Shown piece after piece: positions 9,166 to 19,300 of a stretch of DNA of 64,000 nt. Origin of the DNA: JANSWY01 sp965228955 (GTDB lineage Bacteria > Bacteroidota > Bacteroidia > Cytophagales > Cyclobacteriaceae). The position numbers were made by a program, and so were the translations under genes. The DNA lies in contig OZ245848.1 of assembly GCA_965228955.1 (NCBI GenBank), positions 4,154,001 through 4,218,000 on the forward strand, read 5' to 3'. Each line of letters opens with the position of its first letter. The stretch's first letter is position 1. Under the pieces are notes generated by a model. That model saw nothing but the letters and a program-made list of their open reading frames with translations, made no database searches and was not told the origin of the DNA.

Positions 9166-9885
9166 ATGGATAGCGGAATTCTGGACAACTTCAAGGAGAT
9201 TATAATAGAAAAGCCTGCGGATAAAATCATCAGGCAGATTAAGGAGCTAATTTCCACAGGGCAATTGAACCCTGGGGACAGATTACCCTCTGAAAGAATG
9301 CTTACTGAGAAATTTGGAGTTGGCAGAACATATGTTAGAGAAGCGATCAGAAAGCTGGAGTTCTATGGCATTCTTAAGACTTTGCCCCAAAGCGGTACCG
9401 TAGTTGCCGGAATTGGAATTGATGCCTTAGAAGGATTAATTACAGATATATTAAAACTTGAAGGAGTAGATTTCAAATCCTTGGTGGAAACAAGAGTAAT
9501 CCTTGAAACCTACAGTGTTAGGATGGCTGCTGAGAGAAGAACGAAGGAAGATATTGAAGCTCTTTATAAAGCATTAGAAGCATACGAGATTAAAACAAAG
9601 CAGGGGGAACCTTCCGTGGAAGAGGATTTACTTTTTCATTTGAAGATTACAGAAGCAAGCAAGAATACTGTAATGAAGTCATTAATGTTGGTTGTTGCTC
9701 CTGATATAATGACGTATTTTACTCAAAAGGATATATGTGCGGGTGACAGACCTATGAAAGCATTGGAGGAGCACTATGAAATATTAAAACATATTGAAAA
9801 GCAGGATCCTGATTTAGCAGAAAAAGCTATGATGCAACATCTGAGCGATATCGTAAATTACATCAATGCTCCTGCACAGTCCTAA
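9166..9885 (+). CDS. FadR-type GntR regulator, paralogue of the divergent gene
   Basis: 239 residues and collinear with the divergent regulator throughout. It shares KIIRQIK-LIS-GQLNPGD, LPSER and the long KLEFYGILKTLPQSGTVVAG stretch, but its FCD domain has diverged. A winged helix (about 18-80) is followed by FCD (about 98-235). The two genes look like an inverted duplication that kept the same DNA-binding surface but may sense different ligands. The last 23 bp overlap the 3' end of the convergent histidine kinase gene. An acidic sugar such as a uronate derivative is a reasonable ligand guess for the family, unproven here. Confidence 0.93.
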   Translation: MDSGILDNFKEIIIEKPADKIIRQIKELISTGQLNPGDRLPSERMLTEKFGVGRTYVREAIRKLEFYGILKTLPQSGTVVAGIGIDALEGLITDILKLEGVDFKSLVETRVILETYSVRMAAERRTKEDIEALYKALEAYEIKTKQGEPSVEEDLLFHLKITEASKNTVMKSLMLVVAPDIMTYFTQKDICAGDRPMKALEEHYEILKHIEKQDPDLAEKAMMQHLSDIVNYINAPAQS

Positions 9886-12190
9886 ATCTCAACATAAACC
9901 CTAAAGGCTCTGAATGATCTCCCGCGATAAAAAGAGAGCCTCCATTGTCTTCCAAAATACTGGCTGAAATATCGAGAGAAGAGAATTCATCGTGTTCTGT
10001 CTCATCTAACAGATAGTTGTGAAACTTCTCCTTGTTATAATCATTAAGCTGATCGCCAAAGCATATAATTATATCAAAATGATCGGATTCAGATTCCACT
10101 TCTACCCTGATGTTCGATTTATGGCTAATCCTACTGATTATGTGATTAAAGATAATAGTGACTGACTGATGCAGAGATGCTAGATTACCAATGGTGAAAT
10201 GCTTTTCTAGATCCACTCCATTTTCTACCCGCATTTGAATAAGTTGAGGTCGAAGGATTTCGATACAATTAGAGAATACTATCCCCAAATCACATTTCGC
10301 ATTAAACTCCTGTTGCTCAGAACTGAAGTCCCGTAAAACATCCACCATACGAGATGTTCTCACTACACCTTCTCTGGACATCTCAAGAAATACTTTTAGT
10401 TTCTCTCTTTGCTCCTCATTGAATTCGTCGCTCAGCATTTTGATAGCCTCCAATGAGCTACTGATGAAATTCAAAGGGTTATTGATCTCATGAGCAACTC
10501 CTGCAGCAAGCGTTACACTTGTTGCCATCTTCTCGGATTTTATCAGCTTTGAACGAGCCTCTTTCAGTTTGTGAAGCGTCTCCTGCAAATCATCTCGCTG
10601 TGTTGTCAACTCCAGAGACTGAGCTTGAATCTTGCTATTTAAATTAGTTAGCCGTACAGTTTTCTGCTTATTGTTACGATACAGAATGAATACAAAAATC
10701 AGAAGTACACCAGCCACAACAAGTCCTATTAAAGTATTCCTTTGAACTAACTTCCGGTTTTCGATATCTTTTTCAAATGCCATCTGTTGAGTCTCACTGG
10801 CAAATCTTATAGAATCTCTCTCCTGCTGAAATTCATATTCAGTTTCCAATCGAGTGATTTTCTGAATTTGCTGTTTGTTCTGAAGACTATCCGCCAATTG
10901 ATTATAAAGAACGTGCGCTTCAAAAGCCAATTCGTAATTTTTTGCATCTCGTTCAAGAAGTGACAATTCAAACGCAGCATTTCGAGCATTAGCCAACATG
11001 CCAAGTTCCCCGGATATATCCAGAGCCTTTTGGAGGTATTCTCTTCCCTTTTTCCAGTTTCTTAGATTTTTGTGACATGTTCCCAGCAAAATCATCGATT
11101 CTGCTTCAGCGGCTCTTGCACCAATTTCCTTTGAAAGTTGTAATGCATCCAAACCGTATTTGAATGCGGATTCATAATCTTCCATTTCAAGGTAGATGTT
11201 GCCTATATTTTTAAACAGAAATGCTGTTCCATTCTTATCACCCAACTCCTGACTCAATGAAAGTGATTGATCATAAAATTCCAGAGCCTTTGAGTAGTCG
11301 CCTTTTACTTTGTAAATCACACCAATGTTGTTGAGCATATTGGAATGACTACTTCTATCCCCAAGTCCTTTAAAGATTTCAAGAGAAGCTAAGTAATGAT
11401 CCAGTGCCTTATCATATTTTCCCTGCTTCTTATAAATCACCCCAATATTACCATTGTTCATAGCGATATGACGTTCATCATCTAATGAAGTGAAAATGGA
11501 AAGAGAAGTTAAGAATGACTGCAGTGCTTGCTCATAATCACCTTGTTTGACGTAGATAGTTCCAATATTATTTAGCATTCTGGCTTTAGAAGATTCCGAA
11601 CCTATCGATTCGAAAATCTTTAATGCTTCAGAGTAGAATTTGAGTGAATTGTTAAAATCTCCCATTGCGCGATATACGAATGCAATATTACTGTAGCAAT
11701 CCGCTATTCCTTCCTGATTATTAGCTTCCTGAAATACCTGAACTGATCGGTTGTAAAGAATTAGCGCCTCCTCATACTTCCCTTGCATATCAGTCACAAC
11801 ACCTAAATCCTGAAGTGCCTGCCCCAACCCAGTTGCATAGTCAGCGGACTCTGCTAACGCTATGATTTCAGCATATTTCGCCTCGGCTTTTTGAAAATGT
11901 CCATTTACCTGGAGTGACCAAGCCAGTGGAATCATGGCATCTACAACACCCTTTTTGTGACCAATTTCATTGGACAATTTGATGGCCAGGCTTGCATATT
12001 GAGAGGTTTTAATTGAATCCGACTCGCAATATTCATTCGCGATTTGGACATAGTAATCCACCCTTTCAAGATCAGAACCAGTTCTTGCAATTTCCAGCGT
12101 CAATGAATCGATCAGCTGAATGTTCTGTGAGTAAGTAAATGGCGCTAATAAAAAATAGCAAAAAATGTAAATCAACAGGTTTTTCACCAT
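9863..12190 (-). CDS. TPR-repeat membrane histidine kinase with degenerate ATPase domain
   Basis: 775 residues. A signal peptide (cleavage near TYSQ) is followed by eight or more TPR repeats (about 60-440, with units such as GDYEQALQSFLTSLSIF), one membrane helix (about 480-502), a coiled coil, and a dimerisation/phosphoacceptor helix with the H-box GVAHEINNPLNFI. His567 is the expected phosphorylation site. The following ATPase region lacks the D-x-G-x-G (G1) box, with ICFGDQLND at that place, and the glycine-rich G2 loop, with SSLDISASILEDNGG instead. It may therefore act in trans or as a scaffold rather than as an active kinase. No response regulator is adjacent. Confidence 0.88.
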   Translation of the reverse strand: MVKNLLIYIFCYFLLAPFTYSQNIQLIDSLTLEIARTGSDLERVDYYVQIANEYCESDSIKTSQYASLAIKLSNEIGHKKGVVDAMIPLAWSLQVNGHFQKAEAKYAEIIALAESADYATGLGQALQDLGVVTDMQGKYEEALILYNRSVQVFQEANNQEGIADCYSNIAFVYRAMGDFNNSLKFYSEALKIFESIGSESSKARMLNNIGTIYVKQGDYEQALQSFLTSLSIFTSLDDERHIAMNNGNIGVIYKKQGKYDKALDHYLASLEIFKGLGDRSSHSNMLNNIGVIYKVKGDYSKALEFYDQSLSLSQELGDKNGTAFLFKNIGNIYLEMEDYESAFKYGLDALQLSKEIGARAAEAESMILLGTCHKNLRNWKKGREYLQKALDISGELGMLANARNAAFELSLLERDAKNYELAFEAHVLYNQLADSLQNKQQIQKITRLETEYEFQQERDSIRFASETQQMAFEKDIENRKLVQRNTLIGLVVAGVLLIFVFILYRNNKQKTVRLTNLNSKIQAQSLELTTQRDDLQETLHKLKEARSKLIKSEKMATSVTLAAGVAHEINNPLNFISSSLEAIKMLSDEFNEEQREKLKVFLEMSREGVVRTSRMVDVLRDFSSEQQEFNAKCDLGIVFSNCIEILRPQLIQMRVENGVDLEKHFTIGNLASLHQSVTIIFNHIISRISHKSNIRVEVESESDHFDIIICFGDQLNDYNKEKFHNYLLDETEHDEFSSLDISASILEDNGGSLFIAGDHSEPLGFMLRFRTVQEH

Positions 12191-12418
12191 TCCAGTTGAG
12201 TTGAATAGTCTTTGAGATAATTAGTTGTCCGTCATGAAGACCTCATAATTTAGCCTTTTTTCGGGAAACATGAGGTAAACCAGTAATTTATTCCGGCTCG
12301 TTAACCCCTCATTTCTAATTATTTACATGTTAATGATCAAGAACCCCACCAGACAATATCTTAATATAAATTCATATCGATATTGATCTGTAACAATTTC
12401 AGATCCTTGACGTCATTC

Positions 12419-12832
12419 ATGAAATCATCACTTCTTAAAATGAAAACTCTACGAATAGCACTATTGATAGACTTTCTTCTAGCATTTGCATTTGGCATCA
12501 TTTCATTCATTACTCCGCAGAATACTTTTGGAACAATCGTTGAAATCCCTGTAAATAATAAAGAGCTGTTTCTAGCCTTACTATCCAGCCTATCAATCTT
12601 TTACATTATCATTGGGCTTGTTTGTTTGGTAGGAACCAGGCTTACTAACCCATATATTTCATGGGTCTCAGCTATCATGTTGGTCAGACACCTTTGGGTT
12701 GGAATAATTGGTATGCTGGATGCTGAAAAGTCATGGGTAATTGGAAATCCTTACTACGACATATTTATTCACTCGGGGTTTGTTGTTGTTTATACAATTG
12801 GAATTTTGGTAGCACTAAAAATCGGTAAATAA
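12419..12832 (+). CDS. Small four-helix membrane protein
   Basis: About 137 residues from the ATG at 12419. A second ATG at 12440 (MKTLRIALL) would give 130 residues and is equally possible. The TTG at 12383 adds a polar stretch and is less likely. Four hydrophobic helices are visible (about 10-32, 48-72, 80-100, 112-134 in the longer form). The overall form resembles small uncharacterised integral membrane families in Bacteroidota. It is monocistronic, with a terminator right after the stop codon. I do not recognise a function. Confidence 0.75.
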   Translation: MKSSLLKMKTLRIALLIDFLLAFAFGIISFITPQNTFGTIVEIPVNNKELFLALLSSLSIFYIIIGLVCLVGTRLTNPYISWVSAIMLVRHLWVGIIGMLDAEKSWVIGNPYYDIFIHSGFVVVYTIGILVALKIGK

Positions 12833-12858
12833 AAAAGCCACGATCTCTCATGGCTTTT
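12833..12858. terminator. Bidirectional terminator between convergent genes
   Basis: The stem AAAAGCCA / TGGCTTTT has a 10-nt loop and is A-rich on one side and T-rich on the other, so it can end transcripts from both the membrane protein gene and the convergent beta-propeller gene (stop at 12882). Confidence 0.8.
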
Positions 12859-12881
12859 AATTTATTCAAATTCAATAATTT

Positions 12882-15800
12882 TTACTCTTCAAACCCAGGC
12901 ACATTAGGCAATGAATAAGGCGTATAAGGTGCACCGGTCTCTACAAGTTGGTCTTGTAATTTCTTAAGATCTACATTCACTAAATCCCTCAAAGACTTCA
13001 ATACTGGTTTAAACTCTTCAACCGCAATTGCATAACTATCTCTATTAGTCTGAGTAGGATCCGAGGTAGAGGCAAATAGCTGATAAACCAGCATCCCAAC
13101 TCTATTCCCAACACTTGGAGGACGGCCCATATCAAGGGTTCCAGCTACTCCATCACCATTTAATTGAGTACTAATCTCAGATATCGCTTTTTCAAGGCTT
13201 CTGGCGTTTGATACCAACTCACCATCATGAGGCACTTCAGCTCTTACCAAGGCATCATTAATGTGCTTCAATTGATTCCTAACTTCTCTAAGTGTCTGTT
13301 GGGCTGCTCCAACGCTTCCATTTAGCTTTAATACCTTTCTATTGAATTCGTTTAAAGCCATTCTGTCCGTTGCAGGAAGTGATCTATTGTCGACTGTTTT
13401 AACGGTGAATGAAACCGGTCCGGCGATTTCTGTTACCTGATCTGAAACTATTTTAGAAAGAGAAACAGTGTAATTACCAGGCGATACAAGAATTCCTTTG
13501 TCACTATCACCCCATGGATTATAAAATGATGGCTTAGAAAAACTGATTGGATCAGTATCTGTATATCTCAAATCCCAGGTAATTCTATTTAAACCTTTAG
13601 TTGGCTTAGTAGTAATTTTTCTAACCACTTTACCGCTACTATTCTTAACTGTGAATAATAGTTGTGGGGATTTTTCATCTCTCTCAGCCTTGAGATCATC
13701 GTAAGACGGATAAGCATTGCTTTGTCCTTTTTTCTTAGCCTCTTTTTCTCTTTCCTGACGCTGTTCCTTCAGAGATTTAATCTCATCTTTCAAGTAGTAG
13801 GTAAACATAGCAACCGGACCCAAATTGTCACCGAGGTAGTAGTTATCCCCTTGAAAAGCCACACCTGGCAATCCAAGCGGGTAGCTGTGCTCATATAAAT
13901 ATGGATCTCTTACAGAGTACAATTCTGCTTCTTTGGAAAGGGTAGTTTCATTAGTATTTCTCAAAGAAGAATAATCATCTAACACGTAGAATCCTCTACC
14001 AAATGTCCCAAGAACCAAATCGTTTTCTCTTCTCTGGATAGCAATATCTCTTACTCCTACTGTTGGGACTCCAGCTTTTAGTTGCTTCCATTTTCCTCCT
14101 CCGTTGTTACTCACAAAAACGCCGAACTCTGTTCCAACAAATAATAAATTGGGATCTACATGGTCTTGCGCAATTGCGTAACTTGAACCTCTTGCAGGTA
14201 GATTAGAAGTAATAGATGTCCATGTTTTTCCTTTGTCTGAGCTTTTAAAAACGTAAGGTTTGAAATCACCATTTTTATGATTGTTAAAGCAGGCAAAAAC
14301 AACATTCTCATCATGCTGTGATGCCAACAACATATTTACATAAGTTCTTGACGGTACTCCCGGGAAACTGCTAACCTTTGTCCAGCTGTCTCCTCCGTTT
14401 TCGGTGATTTGTACTAATCCATCATCAGTCCCGACATAAAGTAAATTTTCATTCTTTGGTGACTCATCCATTGCGACGATTGTTCCATAAGGAGAAGTTG
14501 ATCCATTTTTAGCAATAGCATCAATGCCCCAAACTCTACCCATTACGTTGAGTTCGTTTCTATTGATTTGTCTTGTAAGATCTTCGCTGATCACATCCCA
14601 GCTATTCCCCTGATCATCCGACTTGAATACTTTGTTTGCAGCAAAATAAAGTCGTTTGTTATCGAAGTTACTGATCACTAAAGGTGCGTCCCAATTCCAT
14701 CTATAAGAGTTTTCATCTTTTCTTGGTTGTGGTTGAATCCCAACTTCTTCGCCACTTGCTTTGTCATATCTTACTAATACTCCATACTGAGACTGAGCGT
14801 AGATGATGTTAGAATTAGATTGGTCAACCTGAGTTTCAAACCCATCACCTCCATGAGTAATAAACCACTCTTCATTGGAAATTCCGTTACCACTAATTGA
14901 TCTTGAAGGACCTCCTAAACTAAAGTTATCCTGAGTACCACCGTAAACATTATAAAATGGCTCTGCATTGTCGAGGGCCACTTTATAAAATTGAGTAACA
15001 GGTAGGTTTGCCTTGAAATCCCAGGTTTTCGCGCCATCCCAGGTTTCGTAAATTCCACCATCGCAACCAGCTATAAAATGCTCAGAATCACTTGGATCAA
15101 TCCACATGCAATGGTTATCTACGTGCTTGGCGACCTCTCCCAATACCTTAAATGATTTACCACCATCTCGAGAAACCTGAATCCAGGTATTCATTCCGTA
15201 AATGGTTTGATCGTCATTAGGGTCTACTACTATTTCCTGATAGTAATTTCCACTCGATTGGTAACTTCCTTGCTTTGACCATGAAGCCCCTCTATTGGTA
15301 GTTCTATAAAATCCACCTTCTCCTTGGTTTGCTTCTACAATTGCATATATAATTTCAGGATTAGATGGAGCCATAGCAAGGCCTATTCTACCTATATCTG
15401 TGCTTGGTAAGCCTGTATTGATCTTATCCCATTTTGCACCACCATTAGTTGTTTTATACATGCCAGATCCAGGACCTCCACCTAAATAAGTGAATACATG
15501 TCTCCTTCTTTGGTATGCTGCTGCATAAAGTACATCCGGATCTCTTGGGTCAAGAATTATATCATTAACTCCTGTGTGTTTGTCTATCGTTAGAACTGCA
15601 TTCCAGGTATTCCCACCATCTGTTGTTTTATATACACCTCGGTCTCCACCCTCACTCCAAAGTGGACCGATTGCAGCAACGTAAACCACATCTGAGTTTC
15701 TTGGGTCTACAATGATTTTACCAATGTGCTCAGAGTTTTTCAGCCCCATATGAGTCCATGATTTCCCTCCATCAATGGACTTATAGATTCCATCACCATA

Positions 15801-16184
15801 TCCAACGCTTCGTTGGTTATTGTTTTCTCCAGTTCCTACCCAAACCACGCTTGGATTATTTGGATCGATTGTAACACATCCTATAGAGTAACTTCCCTGA
15901 CTATCGAATATCGGAGTGTAGGTGGTTCCAGCATTTGTAGTTTTCCAAACACCTCCGGCAGAAACTGCTACATAGTATTCTTTAGGATTATCAGGGTTGA
16001 CAGCAAAGTCAGAAATTCTTCCTGATGTAAGTGCTGGTCCAATACTTCTGAATTTTAAGCCTGATAAGGATACTTCTTCAAAAGCGCTTTTAGTCTGATT
16101 AGTAGAATTATTGTTTTTCTTTCGTTGAGCTTCAATATTGAATGCAAGCAACGATAAAACGAGAATGAGAATTCTAAATTTCAT
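12882..16184 (-). CDS. Secreted VPS10/sortilin-like beta-propeller protein
   Basis: 1100 residues with a signal peptide (to about residue 19, EAQRKK). At least ten Asp-box/BNR-type repeats with SxDGGxSW signatures (SIDGGKSWTHMG, TTDGGNTWNAV, SDDQGNSWDVI) run from about 45 to 760 and form one or two sortilin-like propellers. An alpha-helical, lysine-rich segment (about 815-850) and a C-terminal beta/helical region (to 1100) follow. No T9SS tail is apparent, unlike the neighbouring propeller protein. Relatives are often annotated as glycosyl hydrolases because of the BNR repeats, but I see no catalytic motif. Export to the periplasm or surface is expected and the role is unknown. Confidence 0.85.
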   Translation of the reverse strand: MKFRILILVLSLLAFNIEAQRKKNNNSTNQTKSAFEEVSLSGLKFRSIGPALTSGRISDFAVNPDNPKEYYVAVSAGGVWKTTNAGTTYTPIFDSQGSYSIGCVTIDPNNPSVVWVGTGENNNQRSVGYGDGIYKSIDGGKSWTHMGLKNSEHIGKIIVDPRNSDVVYVAAIGPLWSEGGDRGVYKTTDGGNTWNAVLTIDKHTGVNDIILDPRDPDVLYAAAYQRRRHVFTYLGGGPGSGMYKTTNGGAKWDKINTGLPSTDIGRIGLAMAPSNPEIIYAIVEANQGEGGFYRTTNRGASWSKQGSYQSSGNYYQEIVVDPNDDQTIYGMNTWIQVSRDGGKSFKVLGEVAKHVDNHCMWIDPSDSEHFIAGCDGGIYETWDGAKTWDFKANLPVTQFYKVALDNAEPFYNVYGGTQDNFSLGGPSRSISGNGISNEEWFITHGGDGFETQVDQSNSNIIYAQSQYGVLVRYDKASGEEVGIQPQPRKDENSYRWNWDAPLVISNFDNKRLYFAANKVFKSDDQGNSWDVISEDLTRQINRNELNVMGRVWGIDAIAKNGSTSPYGTIVAMDESPKNENLLYVGTDDGLVQITENGGDSWTKVSSFPGVPSRTYVNMLLASQHDENVVFACFNNHKNGDFKPYVFKSSDKGKTWTSITSNLPARGSSYAIAQDHVDPNLLFVGTEFGVFVSNNGGGKWKQLKAGVPTVGVRDIAIQRRENDLVLGTFGRGFYVLDDYSSLRNTNETTLSKEAELYSVRDPYLYEHSYPLGLPGVAFQGDNYYLGDNLGPVAMFTYYLKDEIKSLKEQRQEREKEAKKKGQSNAYPSYDDLKAERDEKSPQLLFTVKNSSGKVVRKITTKPTKGLNRITWDLRYTDTDPISFSKPSFYNPWGDSDKGILVSPGNYTVSLSKIVSDQVTEIAGPVSFTVKTVDNRSLPATDRMALNEFNRKVLKLNGSVGAAQQTLREVRNQLKHINDALVRAEVPHDGELVSNARSLEKAISEISTQLNGDGVAGTLDMGRPPSVGNRVGMLVYQLFASTSDPTQTNRDSYAIAVEEFKPVLKSLRDLVNVDLKKLQDQLVETGAPYTPYSLPNVPGFEE

Positions 16185-16307
16185 GTTGGGTCAATTAAGG
16201 TTTGGATTACAATTTAAAACAGTGATCTGAAAAAAAGATCGGGAGATTGATAATTATGATGAGTGGTGAAAAATTTTGTACTAAGAAACTTTTGAATAAA
16301 ATAAAAA

Positions 16308-16332
16308 GGCCCTGCATCACTGATACAGGGCC
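16308..16332 (-). terminator. Rho-independent terminator of the T9SS propeller gene
   Basis: GGCCCTG / CAGGGCC extends through one mismatch to a 12-bp stem. On the minus strand it is followed by TTTTTATTTTATT. It lies 26 bp after the stop codon of the 1542-residue secreted protein and is a textbook intrinsic terminator. Confidence 0.9.
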
Positions 16333-16358
16333 CAAAATTCAATTTAAACTATATCGAT

Positions 16359-19300
16359 TTACATTTTCTTGAACTTGTGAATCATGCTTCCTTCAACTGT
16401 CTCTATTTTTAGAATAAAGATACCTGAAGGCAACTCACTAGTGTTTATTTGTCTTAGATCAAGATCAATAATTCCAGCTTGCATCATCTGTCCACTAATC
16501 GAAATAATTGAGTAGCTACCTGATTCAATATTGTGATTAATATTCAGCAGATTAGATACTGGATTAGGGAATGATGAGAACTCAAATTCTCCATCCGTTC
16601 CTATGATCGGAGTAATCTGTACAGGTTGTGATGTCTGAGCCATTGCTGCTGTTGTTCCACAAGCACCTTCTCTTACAACCACATTTCTGAAGTAAGAATT
16701 ATTTCCGCTACCAGCATCATTATCATTAGTGAAGAATAATCTATCAAATGAACCAGTATAGAATGATCCAACCGGAATGCTATAAGCAACCCAATCTGAA
16801 CCTGAATAATTATCATAATTGGTTATACCCCAGTTTTGTGAACCGTGAACTTTGAAAGTTCTGTCGCTGCTGATCGTATTATCATTATCAAAACCAATTC
16901 CGTGTATTTCACCTTGAGATGTACTTCTAAATTCAAAATCAATTACAGTGTTAGCAGTAACGGTGTATGGATAAGAAATATATTTCCATGTATTGTTCTC
17001 TACAAACAATGTAGCTCCAGCATCTTGTACTGAGAAGTCACCAGCTGCATCCTGGGTTCCTCCGTAAGAAGAAATTGTTCCGAATGTAATTGCCGGGCAA
17101 GGAGGTGTAGTACCATCATTTACGCTTACATTGTCGATCGCTATGTCACTACTCCAGCTGCTACCAGTTGTTCCGTTGAATCTGATCTGAATTCCACTAG
17201 AAGATGGTAAATCAATAGAAACACCATTCCACACATCTCCCTGACTTCCAGAGATAGACCATGCATTGCTCCATGTAGATCCATTGTCAGTACTTGTTTG
17301 TACGATTAGGTTACCCATTGCAGTACCATTCATGTGGTATGAGAAATTCAATTTAGGGCTAGCCAAAGAAGTAACATCCATGCAAGGAAGAGTGATAATA
17401 GCATTTTTAGTTGGGAATCCAGTTCCGTTACCAGAAGCTTCAATGTATAAGTAGAATGAACCGTCTGCACCAGTTGCAGGTCCGGTACCTGAAGAAGGAG
17501 TTCCACCAGAATCTCTGACCCAATCCAAATCATCACCTGTATTCTGACTCCAGTCTCCTATTCCACTTTCAAAACTTTGAGTATAAGGGAAACTTGAAAC
17601 CGTAGCTGTACATGTTCCTCCTCCTACTGAAGAAGTAGTTACGTTCAGAGAACCTTGTGCTGAAGTGTTTCCTGCTGCATCATTAGCTTCCACTGCAACC
17701 GTATAAGTTGTAGATGCCGCTAATCCAGAGAAGCTATAGCTTGTAGTAGCAGTTGTGCCATCTAATGATCCATTTAGATATACATTGTATCCAGTTACAC
17801 CTACATTATCTGTTGAGGCCGTCCAACTAACATTGAAGCTACTGGTTGTAACAGATGATGAAGCCAATCCTGATGGAGTTGACGGTGCTTGAGTATCTGA
17901 GTCATCAGCAACACTTACATCGTCAATAGCAATATCACTGCTCCAGCTGCTACCAGTGGTTCCATTAAATCTAATTTGGATTCCACTTGAAGATGGTAAG
18001 TCTATAGAAACATCATTCCACTGATCACCCTGGCTTCCAGAAATTGACCATGCATTAGTCCAGCTCGATCCGCTATTAGTACTTGTCTGTACGATCAGGT
18101 TACCCATTGCTGTTCCGTTCATATGGTATGAGAAGTTCAACTTTGGTGAAGCCAAACCTGAAACATCCATACAAGGAAGAGTAATGATTGCGTTTTTAGT
18201 TGGGAAACCTGTACCATCGCCAGAAGCTTCAATGTATAAGTAGAATGAACCGTCTGCACCAGTTGCAGGTCCGGTACCTGAAGAAGGAGTTCCACCAGAA
18301 TCTCTTACCCAATCCAGATCGTCACCAGTATTCTGACTCCAATCACCTATTCCACTTTCAAAGCTTTCGCTATATGGGAATGTAGATACTGAAGCAGTAC
18401 ATGGTCCACCGGTTCCAGCTGTTGTTACATTAATTGAAGCTTGACCTGAGGTATTGCCAGTAGCATCAGTTGCTTCAACTGCAACCGAATAAGTAGTGGA
18501 CGCAGATAAACCTGAGAAGCTATAGCTTGTAGAAGCTGTTGTTCCATCAAGAGATCCATTTAAGTATACATTGTAACCAGTAACTCCTACATTGTCCGAA
18601 GAAGCAGACCAGTTAACACTAAATCCACTTGAAGTAATTCCAGAAGAGGCTAAGCTTGTTGGAGTTGATGGAGGATCTGTATCTCCACCTGCTGTAAATG
18701 GAGAAGCAGTATAAACTCCTCTACCATGAGTTGCAACTTGAACTACTCCATCTGAATCTCTGTATTGAAGCATGTCGCATCTTACATTCGCCAATCCAGA
18801 ATTTGTTGAACCCCATGAAGGCGAAGAAGTGTTTACATTGTCAGTTGACCATACACCTAGTTCAGTTGCCAGTAATACTTCATCAGTATTTAAAGGATTA
18901 TATAGCGCCCATCTTATTGGAATATCAGGAAGGTTTCCTTCTCTGTTGCTCCAAGAGCTTCCACCATTTCTTGTTTCCCAAACTGAAACTACTCCATAAT
19001 TAGAATAAGTAATAATCACCTGGTTATCACTCGATCCTACATCGATGCTTGAAATATAACCTGTTGCAGGAAGAGAAGCAGTTCCGATTTCAGTTACCGT
19101 TGGGCTACTGCCGTTTGCGTTATCAACTCTGAATACTTTTGATCCTCCAGAACTTCCATTAGTACCTGTTCCAAGGAAGATTCTATTGTTAGCGTAAGGT
19201 GAAACTTTGATTGCTGATACTCTAAAGCCACCAAGACTTACTGTGTTAAGTGAAGGTGAAGTGGAACCAGTCATGTTAGTTATTCTAATATACTGATCTT

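Noticed and set aside
12882..16184. Calling the 1100-residue propeller protein a glycoside hydrolase
   Set aside because: Only Asp-box/BNR repeats are seen. No catalytic motif of a hydrolase family was recognised.
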